A DNA stretch of 64,000 nt. It comes from Bradyrhizobium sp. SK17. Lineage in GTDB: Bacteria; Pseudomonadota; Alphaproteobacteria; Rhizobiales; Xanthobacteraceae. The notes beneath the pieces were generated by a model. It saw nothing but the letters and a program-made list of their open reading frames with translations. It was not told where the DNA came from and searched no databases. Positions 1 to 7,781 of this stretch are shown piece by piece. The translations under genes were made by a program, and so were the position numbers. Within the stretch, counting starts at the first letter, position 1, and every line of letters begins with the position of its first letter. The DNA lies in assembly GCF_002831585.1 (NCBI RefSeq), contig NZ_CP025113.1:7579001-7643000 (forward strand). The letters are read 5' to 3'.

Positions 1-131
1 CGCTCTGCCGCAGCGCAGCAATATGACAGCGAGGTTCCGGCCAGCCGGTTCCTCCACGGAGTCCTACGGGGTTTTGTTTGCAGGCTTCCTCGGCTACCTT
101 CCCGGAACTCGCGGAGGCCGGGGACGTCTCG

Positions 132-503
132 ATGCGCAAGAGCAATGACTACATTCTGAAGCTGCGGCCTTGGTCGTTGTCGACGTTCGTCGTCGCCCTG
201 CTTGCCGTGGTGCTGGCCACCGCGACGCAGGAGATGTTCGCGAGTTTCGGCATGCAGTTCTATTTCGCGGGCTTCGTGCCGGCGATTCTGATCGCCGGCC
301 TGATGGGCGGCGCTCCGGCCGGCGCGTTTGCGACGATCATCACGGTGCCGATCGTCTGGTGGGTGTTCATGCCGCCTTATTTCGAATTCGCCTGGCCAAC
401 AGCCGACGATTACGACAGCATCGCGATGTTCCTGCTGTCGAGCGCGCTGCTGGTCAGCTTCTCGCAGCTCTACCGCGAAGCGCTGGTGATCCTGCGCAAG
501 TAG
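132..503 (+). CDS. DUF4118-type membrane protein (stand-alone KdpD-like sensor module)
   Basis: A 123-residue protein made almost entirely of hydrophobic segments (about residues 12-33, 38-58, 60-80 and 95-112). This is the four-helix layout of the DUF4118 domain found in KdpD and related sensor kinases. There is no kinase, PAS or other cytoplasmic domain, so it is only the membrane part. The ATG at 132 is preferred, with a GGAG-like site about 14 nt upstream; a TTG at 78 would add 18 polar residues. It stands alone, with nothing co-directional close downstream. Its function is unknown. The family call rests on hydrophobic pattern and size. Confidence 0.6.
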   Translation: MRKSNDYILKLRPWSLSTFVVALLAVVLATATQEMFASFGMQFYFAGFVPAILIAGLMGGAPAGAFATIITVPIVWWVFMPPYFEFAWPTADDYDSIAMFLLSSALLVSFSQLYREALVILRK

Positions 504-570
504 GCGCGCGGCTTAGGCCGTTCCCGCTCGCCTGCGACGGCGAGCCGGTTGCTTGCACCGATGGCCCGCC

Positions 571-711
571 TCAGATCCCGAACATCCAGACCGCGACGAT
601 GGTGGCCAATGTCGCCAGGCCGCTGATGGTCCAGCCTACCGCGTATAAGGTGTCGTCGGGGGCCGTGTCGAGTATCGTGCCGGTGGTTTCCGTCATTGAT
701 CGCCAGCGCAT
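571..711 (-). CDS. Small single-pass membrane protein
   Basis: A 46-residue reading frame on the minus strand. A perfect AGGAGG ribosome site (718-723) lies 6 nt before the ATG at 711. A short basic start (MRWRSM) and an acidic stretch precede one hydrophobic helix (about residues 26-45, with WTISGLATLATIVAVWMFGI-like composition) that ends the protein. Strong Shine-Dalgarno, good codon use and a clean single transmembrane segment argue that it is a real gene. An internal ATG at 696 would give 41 residues. I do not recognise a family. It occupies most of the gap between the DUF4118 gene and the next secreted protein. Confidence 0.6.
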   Translation of the reverse strand: MRWRSMTETTGTILDTAPDDTLYAVGWTISGLATLATIVAVWMFGI

Positions 712-888
712 GCCGCGCCTCCTCGAAACTCCTGCCCAGCGACATAACGCGGCTCCCGGTTCCCGGTTCCGTCGCTTCGACGCTGGCGCCGATCACGAGC
801 CATTCACGGACTGCTGATCCCTGCCGCGGAACCTGCGACATTCTGTCCCGTTGAGGGGCGTTTGAAACCAACTTGGGAGAACAATCCG

Positions 889-1116
889 ATGCGAACCCTG
901 ATCCTCGCCGCCACCGCGCTCGCCTTCGTATCAACCGCAGCACTCGCACAGGACAAGGCGGGCGGCAGCCCGGCCCCCGCAGCGCAGAGCGGCGACACGG
1001 CAACCAAGGGCGAGGCGACCAAGATGGCGCCGAAGAAGAAGGCCAAGAAGTCCGCGAAGAAATCGAGCGCCAAATCCGGCGCCGCGACGACCGGGGACGA
1101 TGCGGCCAAGCAATAG
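889..1116 (+). CDS. Small secreted Ala/Lys-rich protein
   Basis: A 75-residue protein with a clear Sec signal peptide (residues 1-21, cleavage after ALA-Q). The mature part is low-complexity, rich in Ala, Lys, Ser and Gly, with a run of lysines in the middle (KKKAKKSAKKSSAK). The start is the ATG at 889, with GGGAGA 8 nt upstream. A strong intrinsic terminator follows the stop by about 30 bp, so this is a single-gene transcript. Such short cationic periplasmic proteins are common in Bradyrhizobium and have no established role. It probably acts outside the inner membrane. Confidence 0.7.
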   Translation: MRTLILAATALAFVSTAALAQDKAGGSPAPAAQSGDTATKGEATKMAPKKKAKKSAKKSSAKSGAATTGDDAAKQ

Positions 1117-1146
1117 ACAGAAACAGTCGCAGCAAGCGATCACGGA

Positions 1147-1173
1147 AAAGGCCGCCCGCGGGCGGCCTTTTTT
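1147..1173 (+). terminator. Rho-independent terminator
   Basis: A perfect GC-rich hairpin, GGCCGCCCG paired with CGGGCGGCC with almost no loop, followed by six T. An A-rich run on the left side means it could also stop minus-strand transcription. It ends the small secreted protein gene at 889-1116. Confidence 0.85.
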
Positions 1174-1424
1174 GCTGTCTGCGGTGGGATGCTGTCCCCG
1201 CCCCGTCCCGTCGCAATCCGCTGCGCCGATCATCGAGGCCGGTGAATTCGAGTGCGGAGGGGGAGCGAAATAGTTGCGAAACCGGCAATCGGCACCGCCA
1301 TCGGATCGTTCTGAAATAGACCACCAGCCTCAGAAATTGCTCCACCTGCCGCGCCTCAGTTCTGCCGCGAGTTCGCAGATGGCGCATGATCCAAACGGGC
1401 TATCACCACAGCGCGGAGAAAGAT
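1174..1424. other. Non-coding stretch with nothing recognisable
   Basis: About 250 bp between the terminator and the 3' end of the next minus-strand gene. I find no reading frame with a convincing ribosome site, no long palindrome and no obvious promoter. Confidence 0.5.
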
Positions 1425-1973
1425 TCATCGATCGGCATCGTGCTGAACGCCGTTGTCGCGCTCGCCAGCCAGCCCGCTCTCTCGCAGCCGCTGCGCAAAC
1501 CAGCGCGATGCGGCGCTGTCGATGGCGCCGCCGGCATAAACCTCGGAAGCGCTCACTCCGCTCCGCCCCACGATCACCAGCACGCCGATCGCGTAGGCGA
1601 ACCAGACGTTCGGATCGGTCAGCGCCTGCAACTTGCGCTGATCGTGCTCGAGCGGCTGGTGGTTGCTGTCCTTGCGCAGCTCGATCGCCAGCAGATTGTT
1701 CGGGATGTCGCGCTGATGCACGACGATATCGGGATAGATCGACTTGCCGAGATGGTCATCGGTCGAGCTGCCCGAGCCGCGCGGCAGCCGCAGCGTGCGC
1801 TCGCCGAGCCGATCGTAGTTGCAGTCGACCTGCCAGCCGGCGAACTGCCGCTCGACATAGACCGCGAGCCGGTGCGTCAGCGTGCGCTCGCCGAGATCGC
1901 GCTCCAGCAGGAGCGTTTCCTGCGCATAGAATTCCTCTACGGCGGCGATCACCTTGTTCAGCTCGGTCTGCAT
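1425..1973 (-). CDS. Hypothetical protein, possible PD-(D/E)XK nuclease-like fold
   Basis: A 182-residue soluble protein without signal peptide. The central segment has a hydrophobic strand ending in P-D-I-V-V (Asp82), then about 15 residues later L-L-A-I-E-L-R-K (Glu98 to Lys101), then a helix. This resembles the D...(D/E)xK arrangement of the restriction-endonuclease fold, although the exact ExK spacing is E-L-R-K. The N-terminal third is helical and charged, and the C-terminal 40 residues look unstructured. It lies 51 bp downstream of the ThDP enzyme gene on the same strand and may be co-transcribed with it. The nuclease idea is weak inference; the product should be treated as unknown. Confidence 0.45.
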   Translation of the reverse strand: MQTELNKVIAAVEEFYAQETLLLERDLGERTLTHRLAVYVERQFAGWQVDCNYDRLGERTLRLPRGSGSSTDDHLGKSIYPDIVVHQRDIPNNLLAIELRKDSNHQPLEHDQRKLQALTDPNVWFAYAIGVLVIVGRSGVSASEVYAGGAIDSAASRWFAQRLRESGLAGERDNGVQHDADR

Positions 1974-2024
1974 TGACGCCTCCGACTGGACTGGACCGCC
2001 GCCGCGGCCGTTGAACCGGCGCTG

Positions 2025-3569
2025 CTACACCTGCACTTCGATCAACCGCGGTCCCGGCTCCGCAATCGCTTCGGCCAACGCCTTGTTGAACTCATCGGCC
2101 GTCGTCACCGCCCTGCCCGGCACACCCATGCCCTTCGCGAGCGCGACGAAATCAAGGGTCGGACTGTCGATCCGCAGCATGTCCTGCGCCCGCTTGCCCG
2201 GCTCGCCGGCGCCAACGCCGTCGAACTCGCCGCGCAGGATCTGATAAACGCGGTTGGCGAACACGATGGTCACGACGTTGAGCCCCTCGCGGGCCTGCGT
2301 CCACAGCGACTGGATGGTGTACATCGCGCTGCCGTCGCCGACCATGCAGATCACCTTGCGGTCCGGACAGGCCACCGCCGCACCGGTTGCGACCGGGGTC
2401 GAGTAGCCGATCGAGCCGCCGAGATTCTGGATCCAGTCGTGCGGAGCGGCTCCCGCCGTCAGCGGAAAGAAGCCGCGCCCGGTGGTGATGGACTCGTCGA
2501 CCAGGATGGCGTTGTCAGGGACCGCTGCCGCGATCGCCTGCGCGATCGACGCATGATTCAACGCGCCGGTCGGCTTGACGAGATCGACCGCGACCTGCGG
2601 CTTCGCATCGGCGGGCTTGGCGCCGACCGCCGAGGCCAACGCCTCCAGCGCCGCGACCGAATTTTCCCCGCTCGCGGTCATGCGATGAACGTCGCACCCT
2701 TCCGGCTTGAGCAGGCTCGGCTTGTTCGGATAGGCAAAGAAGGCGACCGGCTCGTTGGCTTCGAGCAGAACGATGTGCCGGAAGCCCTTCAGCGCGGCCA
2801 GCGCCTGCTCGACCACATAGGGCACCCGCTCGATCGAGAAGCGGCCGCGGCCACGCGCCATCCTCGGGCTCGCCAGCGGACCCATCACCTTGCAGCCGGT
2901 CTTGCCGGCGATCTGCGCCGCCAACGCCAGTCCCTTCTCCGTCACCGCGCTGCCGGTCATCAGCAGCAATGTCGGTTCACCGCTGCGCAGCAGCCGGGCA
3001 GTGTTCTCGACGGCCGCGGCCGAATAGCTTTCGCCCTGCGATCCGGCCGGCACCTGGGCGACGCCATCGGCCTGGTTCCAGGCGGTGTCGGCGGGCAGGA
3101 TCAAGGTCGCGATCTGCGGCGGCGCGCCGGCGGCGGCAGCGATCGCAGCCGCGCCGTCAGCCGCGACCGACTTGGCGTCCGGCGAGGTGCGCACCCAGGA
3201 CGACATCGGCCGCGCCAGGCCCTCGATATCCGAGGTCAGCGGCGCGTTGTATTCGATGTGGTAGGTGGCGTGCTGGCCGACGATGTTGACGATGCCGGAA
3301 TTCGCCTTCTTGGCGTTATGCAGATTGGCAAGGCCGTTGGCGAGGCCGGGCCCGAGATGCAGCAGCGTCGAGGCCGGTGTTCCCTTCATGCGGAAATAGC
3401 CGTCGGCCGCGCCGGTAACGATGCCCTCGAACAGGCCGAGCACGCAGCGCATGCCCGGCACCTTGTCCAGCGCCGCGACGAAATGCATCTCCGAGGTGCC
3501 TGGGTTGGTAAAACAGACATCCACGCCGCCTGCGACCAATGTCCGCACCAGACTTTCCGCACCGTTCAT
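2025..3569 (-). CDS. Thiamine-diphosphate enzyme, acetolactate synthase large-subunit-like
   Basis: A 514-residue protein with the three-domain ThDP layout. The N-terminal pyrimidine-binding domain has the catalytic Glu48 in L-F-E-G and the A-A-D-G-Y motif. A central Rossmann-like domain follows. The C-terminal pyrophosphate domain has G-D-G-S-A-M-Y and an Asn-containing segment about 27 residues later that binds Mg-ThDP. It belongs to the acetolactate synthase/benzoylformate decarboxylase superfamily. Length and sequence fit the group annotated as acetolactate synthase large subunit, but no regulatory subunit gene is near, so a non-anabolic decarboxylase or ligase is equally possible. The ATG at 3569 is chosen because GGGAG lies 7 nt upstream; a GTG at 3575 is the alternative. 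Confidence 0.75.
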   Translation of the reverse strand: MNGAESLVRTLVAGGVDVCFTNPGTSEMHFVAALDKVPGMRCVLGLFEGIVTGAADGYFRMKGTPASTLLHLGPGLANGLANLHNAKKANSGIVNIVGQHATYHIEYNAPLTSDIEGLARPMSSWVRTSPDAKSVAADGAAAIAAAAGAPPQIATLILPADTAWNQADGVAQVPAGSQGESYSAAAVENTARLLRSGEPTLLLMTGSAVTEKGLALAAQIAGKTGCKVMGPLASPRMARGRGRFSIERVPYVVEQALAALKGFRHIVLLEANEPVAFFAYPNKPSLLKPEGCDVHRMTASGENSVAALEALASAVGAKPADAKPQVAVDLVKPTGALNHASIAQAIAAAVPDNAILVDESITTGRGFFPLTAGAAPHDWIQNLGGSIGYSTPVATGAAVACPDRKVICMVGDGSAMYTIQSLWTQAREGLNVVTIVFANRVYQILRGEFDGVGAGEPGKRAQDMLRIDSPTLDFVALAKGMGVPGRAVTTADEFNKALAEAIAEPGPRLIEVQV

Positions 3570-3794
3570 GCTCACGCTCCCGTTTCGAGATGTTCTTGAG
3601 GTCGTTCCAGATCAACCATTCTTCGTCGGCTTCGTCAAAGGTTTGACCGGACAATGCAGGTATCGCGCCCGATCTGTTGCCTTTTTAAACCGTGTTGTTC
3701 GAAAGTGCACAAAGTCACGGCTTCGTCGCTTGCGAAGCGCCGGTAATTGTGGCCTTTCTGAGCGCATATTCGATTGTTCGCGAGGACGATGACC

Positions 3795-4364
3795 ATGCGC
3801 CCGATTGCCCTGATGTTTGCCGCGCTCACGGTCCTGGCAGGTGCCGGCCAGGCCCAGGCTCAATTCTTCGACTCGCGCGGCTATCAGTCCGAAGCCCCGA
3901 GCTTCTTCGGCAATGGCGCGAGCCCGATCCCGCGCGCCACCGTCAACTATCCGACCGATTATGCCCCCGGCACCATCGTGGTGAACACCGCCGAACGCCG
4001 GCTCTATCTGGTGCAGGCAAACGGCCAGGCCCTGCGCTACGGCATCGGCGTCGGCCGTGACGGCTTCCGCTGGAGCGGAACGCATCGCATCACCGCGAAG
4101 AAGGAATGGCCGGCGTGGACGCCGCCCTCGCAGATGCTGCGCCGCCGCCCCGATCTGCCGCGCCACATGGCCGGCGGCATCGAAAATCCGCTCGGCGCGC
4201 GCGCGATGTATCTCGGCTCGACGCTGTACCGGATCCACGGCTCGAACGAGCCCGAGACGATCGGCCAAGCCGTGTCGTCGGGCTGTTTCCGCATGACCAA
4301 TGACGACGTCAAGGACCTCTATGACCGGGTCTCGGTCGGCACCACGGTGGTGGTGAAGAATTGA
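3795..4364 (+). CDS. L,D-transpeptidase (YkuD/ErfK family)
   Basis: A 189-residue exported protein with a signal peptide (residues 1-24, ending AQA-Q) and a YkuD catalytic domain over about residues 55-188. The active-site region reads H148-G-S-N through S-S-G-C164-F-R-M, matching the family pattern except that the usual His before Gly-Cys is Ser, as in other rhizobial paralogues I recall. Such enzymes form 3-3 peptidoglycan cross-links or attach proteins to the wall in the periplasm. Two ATGs are close (3789 and 3795); the second has the better spacing from GAGG. The gene is divergent from the ThDP enzyme gene, with 225 bp between the two starts. Confidence 0.85.
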   Translation: MRPIALMFAALTVLAGAGQAQAQFFDSRGYQSEAPSFFGNGASPIPRATVNYPTDYAPGTIVVNTAERRLYLVQANGQALRYGIGVGRDGFRWSGTHRITAKKEWPAWTPPSQMLRRRPDLPRHMAGGIENPLGARAMYLGSTLYRIHGSNEPETIGQAVSSGCFRMTNDDVKDLYDRVSVGTTVVVKN

Positions 4365-4454
4365 TCGCAGCGGGACGCTGCCATTCGGCAGGATCGCTGA
4401 TCCCGGCCTGATCCTGTCTTGCGCTGCCGCACACCTTGCGGCAGCGTGGTCGGA

Positions 4455-5255
4455 ATGCCCCAGCACCGATTTTCGATCCTGCCCGTTCTCGCCGCGGCGT
4501 TCGCCGTTTGCCTCACCGATGCCGTCGTGCCCGCGACGGCCGCCGAGATTCCGGCCATCGTCTCGCGCCAGCGCCACGAGAAGAAGACCTTCACCGACGC
4601 CGAGATCGTCGAAGGTTTTCTGAAGACGGCGTTCGGCGCCGAGTTTCATCTCGCCGGACGGGTCGACCGCATCCGCAAATACGACAGCCCGGTGCGCGTG
4701 TTCGCCGACGGCAGCCGCGCCGACCGCAAGGCGCAGCTCGCGAAGGTCGTCGCCGACATTCGCGCCAAGGTGCAGCATCTCGACATCGCGATGACCGAGG
4801 ACAAGGATGCGGCCAATGTCGTGGTCAAGCTGGTGCGCGACCACGATCTCTACCGCACCATCGCGACGTTCTACGGCCAGGAGCGCGCCAAGGAAATCCG
4901 CTCCTCGCTCGACCCGCAATGCCTGTCCGGGTTCCGCAAGAACGACAATTACGAGATCGAACATTCCGACGTGATCCTCACCGTCGACAACAGCGATTTC
5001 GTCTTCTTCGATTGCGCCTATGAAGAGCTGCTGCAATCACTCGGCCCGATCAACGACACCGCGACCGTGCCGTGGACCATGTTCAACGACAGCGTCTCGA
5101 TGGGCTTTTTCGACGTCTACGACCAATATCTGCTCAATCTGCTCTACGACCCCCGCATCAAGCCAGGCATGAACGTGCAGGAGGTCAAGGCCGTGCTGCC
5201 CGAGGTGCTCGCCACGGTCCGCGCCTGGGTGGCGAAGGTGAACCATCTGGAATGA
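4455..5255 (+). CDS. DUF2927 domain secreted protein
   Basis: A 266-residue protein with a signal peptide (about residues 1-29) and a mature domain matching DUF2927. It has an acidic first half, a C-L-S-G-F segment, the D-V-I-L-T-V-D strand, and the conserved D-C-A-Y-E-E-L-L-Q-S-L-G-P-x-N-D block near residues 180-200. The family is common in alphaproteobacteria and its biochemical function is unknown; a metalloprotease-like fold has been suggested, which I cannot confirm here. The ATG at 4455 is preferred because the signal peptide begins right after it. It lies about 90 bp downstream of the L,D-transpeptidase gene on the same strand and may share its transcript. Confidence 0.75.
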   Translation: MPQHRFSILPVLAAAFAVCLTDAVVPATAAEIPAIVSRQRHEKKTFTDAEIVEGFLKTAFGAEFHLAGRVDRIRKYDSPVRVFADGSRADRKAQLAKVVADIRAKVQHLDIAMTEDKDAANVVVKLVRDHDLYRTIATFYGQERAKEIRSSLDPQCLSGFRKNDNYEIEHSDVILTVDNSDFVFFDCAYEELLQSLGPINDTATVPWTMFNDSVSMGFFDVYDQYLLNLLYDPRIKPGMNVQEVKAVLPEVLATVRAWVAKVNHLE

Positions 5256-5292
5256 GTGGCGGCGCGATTGGCGCACGCTCTCGCGGCACACA

Positions 5293-5400
5293 CTGCCGTC
5301 GTCCCTGCAAAGGCAGGGACCCATACTCCGCGGCGGGTATGGTTGAAGAGACTCGTCGGTCGAGCCTCGCGCAACGATGACCATCGGTATCCCGCGCACG
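5293..5400. repeat. Dispersed palindromic intergenic repeat
   Basis: The 340-bp gap between the DUF2927 and MerR-like genes holds two back-to-back hairpins: GTCCCTGC/GCAGGGAC (5301-5308 with 5313-5320) and CCATAC/GTATGG (5321-5326 with 5337-5342). A semi-conserved tail continues to about 5400. Bradyrhizobium and Rhodopseudomonas genomes carry many copies of an element starting GTCGTCCCTGC. It may act as a transcript-end structure for the upstream gene. I see no coding sequence in the gap. Confidence 0.6.
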
Positions 5401-5594
5401 GGTTGGCCCTCAAGCCAAATTCCGACAATCGAGAATGATGGAGGATGAATCGAGCGAAGCCAGACCCGTGATCGGCGACCCATCCCACATTTCTGCGAAG
5501 ACACCAAAGACGCGACACGACCGCTCTCTCCGCTTGACCTTGCCCCTGCGGCCGCCTCCATAGGAAGTGCGGTCAGACGACGCGAGGTGATTCG

Positions 5595-6623
5595 ATGAAT
5601 GCTGCCGCCCGTTTCCTCAGCCCGTCCGAAGCTGCACGGCAGCTCGGCATCTCGGCGAAAGCGCTGCGCCTGTACGAAGAGCGCGGCCTGATCGTGCCTC
5701 ACCGGTCGCCGGCGGGATGGCGCGCCTATGGTCCAGCTGAAATGGCGCGCTGCGCCGAGATCGTCGAATTGCGCGCGCTCGGCCTCGGCATCAGCGAAGT
5801 CGCACGGATCCTCGGCGGCGATGCCGCCAGCCTCGGCCGCGTGCTGGCAGCGCACGAGACCGCGCTAGAGGCGCGGATCCGCCAATGCGGCGACAGCATC
5901 GCCAGGGTGCGGCGGCTGCGCACCGAGCTCGACGGCGGAAAGATGCCCGCGACGCGCGACATCATCGGCGCAGTCAGGACGCGGCCGACCATTTCCGTCG
6001 CGTTCGATCTGCCCTGGCCGTGGGGCGGCGAGCGCTTCGAACTGCGCGACGTCAAACTGCTCAACCACATTGTCGGCCCGCTCGGCAGCGGCAAGACGCG
6101 GCTCGCGCAGCGTCTCGCCGAAACACTGCCCGATGCCGCCTTCGTGGGACTGGACCGCACGGCCGATGGCGGCGCGGCGGTTCGTGCCCGCCTCGATGCC
6201 GATCCACTCCACAAAGCGAGGGTCGCGGCGAGCCGTGCCGCGCTGCTGGCCGTCGGTGCCGTGGACTCGCCGGCATTGACCGCGCTGCTCGCGCCACTCG
6301 AGGCAGACGACGACACCATCCTGGTGATCGACATGCTCGAACACGGGCTCGATGCGGCCAGCCAGGAAGCCGTGATCGCGCATCTGCGCCATCGCGGACC
6401 AGGGGCGCGGCCGCTGTTCTTTCTCACCCGCTCCAGTGCGATCCTGGATCTCGACGCAGTCGGCGACGACGAGGCGATCATCCTGTGCCCGGCCAATCAC
6501 AGCCTGCCGATCAGCGTGACGCCCGTACCCGGCGCCCCCGGCTATGAAGCGGTCGCGACCTGCCTCGCCTCGCCCGAGGTGCGCGCGCGGACCGAAGGCA
6601 TGATCGCGTGGCGGCCGGCCTGA
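5595..6623 (+). CDS. MerR-family DNA-binding domain fused to a P-loop NTPase
   Basis: A 342-residue protein in two parts. Residues about 8-75 form a MerR winged-helix domain (S-E-A-A-R-Q-L-G-I-S, A-L-R-L-Y-E-E-R-G-L-I), followed by a helical linker to about 125. The rest is an ATPase domain with Walker A G161-P-L-G-S-G-K-T168 and Walker B T-I-L-V-I-D246. A short D-L-L-like segment follows (E-H-G-L-D), reminiscent of ABC ATPases, but no LSGGQ signature is visible. Ordinary MerR regulators end in a small ligand or metal domain, so this fusion is unusual. It probably binds DNA as an ATP-responsive dimer; the signal and targets are unknown. The ATG at 5595 has GAGG upstream. Confidence 0.75.
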   Translation: MNAAARFLSPSEAARQLGISAKALRLYEERGLIVPHRSPAGWRAYGPAEMARCAEIVELRALGLGISEVARILGGDAASLGRVLAAHETALEARIRQCGDSIARVRRLRTELDGGKMPATRDIIGAVRTRPTISVAFDLPWPWGGERFELRDVKLLNHIVGPLGSGKTRLAQRLAETLPDAAFVGLDRTADGGAAVRARLDADPLHKARVAASRAALLAVGAVDSPALTALLAPLEADDDTILVIDMLEHGLDAASQEAVIAHLRHRGPGARPLFFLTRSSAILDLDAVGDDEAIILCPANHSLPISVTPVPGAPGYEAVATCLASPEVRARTEGMIAWRPA

Positions 6624-6640
6624 CTCTCGCATGAGTTGTA

Positions 6641-6654
6641 TTATAATGATATAA
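6641..6654. promoter_or_regulatory. AT-rich palindrome, candidate LysR operator
   Basis: TTATA-ATGA-TATAA, with outer TTG and CAA half-sites two and zero bases beyond, stands out in an otherwise GC-rich region. It lies 56-69 bp before the LysR gene start. The position suits autoregulation by that LysR protein, but this is inference. Confidence 0.4.
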
Positions 6655-6709
6655 CAATATCCGGCACAGATCGGATGCATGGCGAAAAAGTATGCTATAA
6701 GCACGGTAC

Positions 6710-7705
6710 ATGATCGAGCTTCCGCGTACCCAGGCCTTGCGTTGCTTCATCACGGTTGCCCGTGAGGGCACCGTATCGCGCGCGGCATCGATGCTGAAAC
6801 TGACCCAGCCTGCGGTCAGCCTGCAACTGAAAGCGCTCGAGGAGAGCACCGGGCTGCAGCTGTTCAACCGCACGCCTGCCGGATTCACGCTGACCGAGGC
6901 CGGCGCGGCGCTGCTGCCGCTGGCGCACAGGGCGGTGGCGGCGGCATCCGATTTCAAGGCGACGGCGGACTCGCTGAACGAAGCGCAGCGCGGCACGTTG
7001 CGCGTCGGCACCATCCTCGATCCCGAATTCACCCGGCTCGGTCCGTTCGTGCGCAGCCTTGCGATGTCCTCGCAACGCACCGAGGTGTTCCTGCGCCACG
7101 GCGTGAGCGACGACGTGCTGGCGCAGATCGGCAGGGGCGAGTTCGACGTCGGCTACTACGTCGACGCCACGCCATCGGACCAGCTCGTCCGTCACAGCTT
7201 CGGCGAGCGCACCATCGCCGACGGCCGCTACCAGCTGGCGCCGTTGCTGAGCTACGACTACCGCGTCATCGCGCCGATCGGCTGGCGGGACCGGGTGATG
7301 GGCAAGGGCTGGGCCGAACTCGCCGAGCTGCCCTGGCTTGCGACGCCAGCGCATTCCGGCCATCGGCGGCTGCTCGACGATATCTTCCGCCCGCTCGGCG
7401 CATCACCGAAGCGCGTCGGCTACACCGATCAGGAAGAGGCGATGATCGACTTCGTCGAGTCCGGCCTCTGCCTCAGCCTCGCGCGCGACAACATGCTGGC
7501 GCCGCGGATGGCGCGCCCGCATCAGTTCGTCGTCGCCGACAAGGTGAAGCTGACCTGCGATCTCAGTTTCGCCTGCCTCGCCAGCCGGCGCCAGGAGCCG
7601 GTGATCGCGCACGCCTTCGCAAGCATCCGCGCGGTGTGGAACATCAAGCCGGCAATCACCGGCGCCGGACCGACGCGGACGCGCAAGGTCGCGAAGAACG
7701 TGTAG
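6710..7705 (+). CDS. LysR-family transcriptional regulator
   Basis: A 331-residue protein with the LysR N-terminal helix-turn-helix (residues about 5-65, including S-R-A-A-S-M-L-K-L-T-Q-P-A-V-S) and a periplasmic-binding-like effector domain (about 95-305). A basic tail (T-R-T-R-K-V) ends it. The ATG at 6710 follows an AT-rich promoter region containing a palindrome. It is co-directional with the MerR-ATPase gene 87 bp upstream and converges on nhaA. LysR genes usually control a divergent neighbour, and there is none here, so the target cannot be read from context. Confidence 0.85.
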   Translation: MIELPRTQALRCFITVAREGTVSRAASMLKLTQPAVSLQLKALEESTGLQLFNRTPAGFTLTEAGAALLPLAHRAVAAASDFKATADSLNEAQRGTLRVGTILDPEFTRLGPFVRSLAMSSQRTEVFLRHGVSDDVLAQIGRGEFDVGYYVDATPSDQLVRHSFGERTIADGRYQLAPLLSYDYRVIAPIGWRDRVMGKGWAELAELPWLATPAHSGHRRLLDDIFRPLGASPKRVGYTDQEEAMIDFVESGLCLSLARDNMLAPRMARPHQFVVADKVKLTCDLSFACLASRRQEPVIAHAFASIRAVWNIKPAITGAGPTRTRKVAKNV

Positions 7706-7781
7706 GCGTCGACGTCATCGCCTCATGGCGTGGTTACCTCCGACGAGCGGAGCGCCCCACATCGATTGCAGCCCCTCGTAT

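Noticed and set aside
3612..5036. Long open frame on the minus strand opposite the L,D-transpeptidase and DUF2927 genes
   Set aside because: It lacks a ribosome site and any recognisable domain, is rich in Arg, Gly, Ala and Asp as high-GC antisense frames are, and both plus-strand genes are clear.
5293..5400. Hairpin cluster considered as a riboswitch or small RNA
   Set aside because: Sequence matches a dispersed genomic repeat, and the downstream gene's own start is about 200 bp away with no regulatory logic visible.
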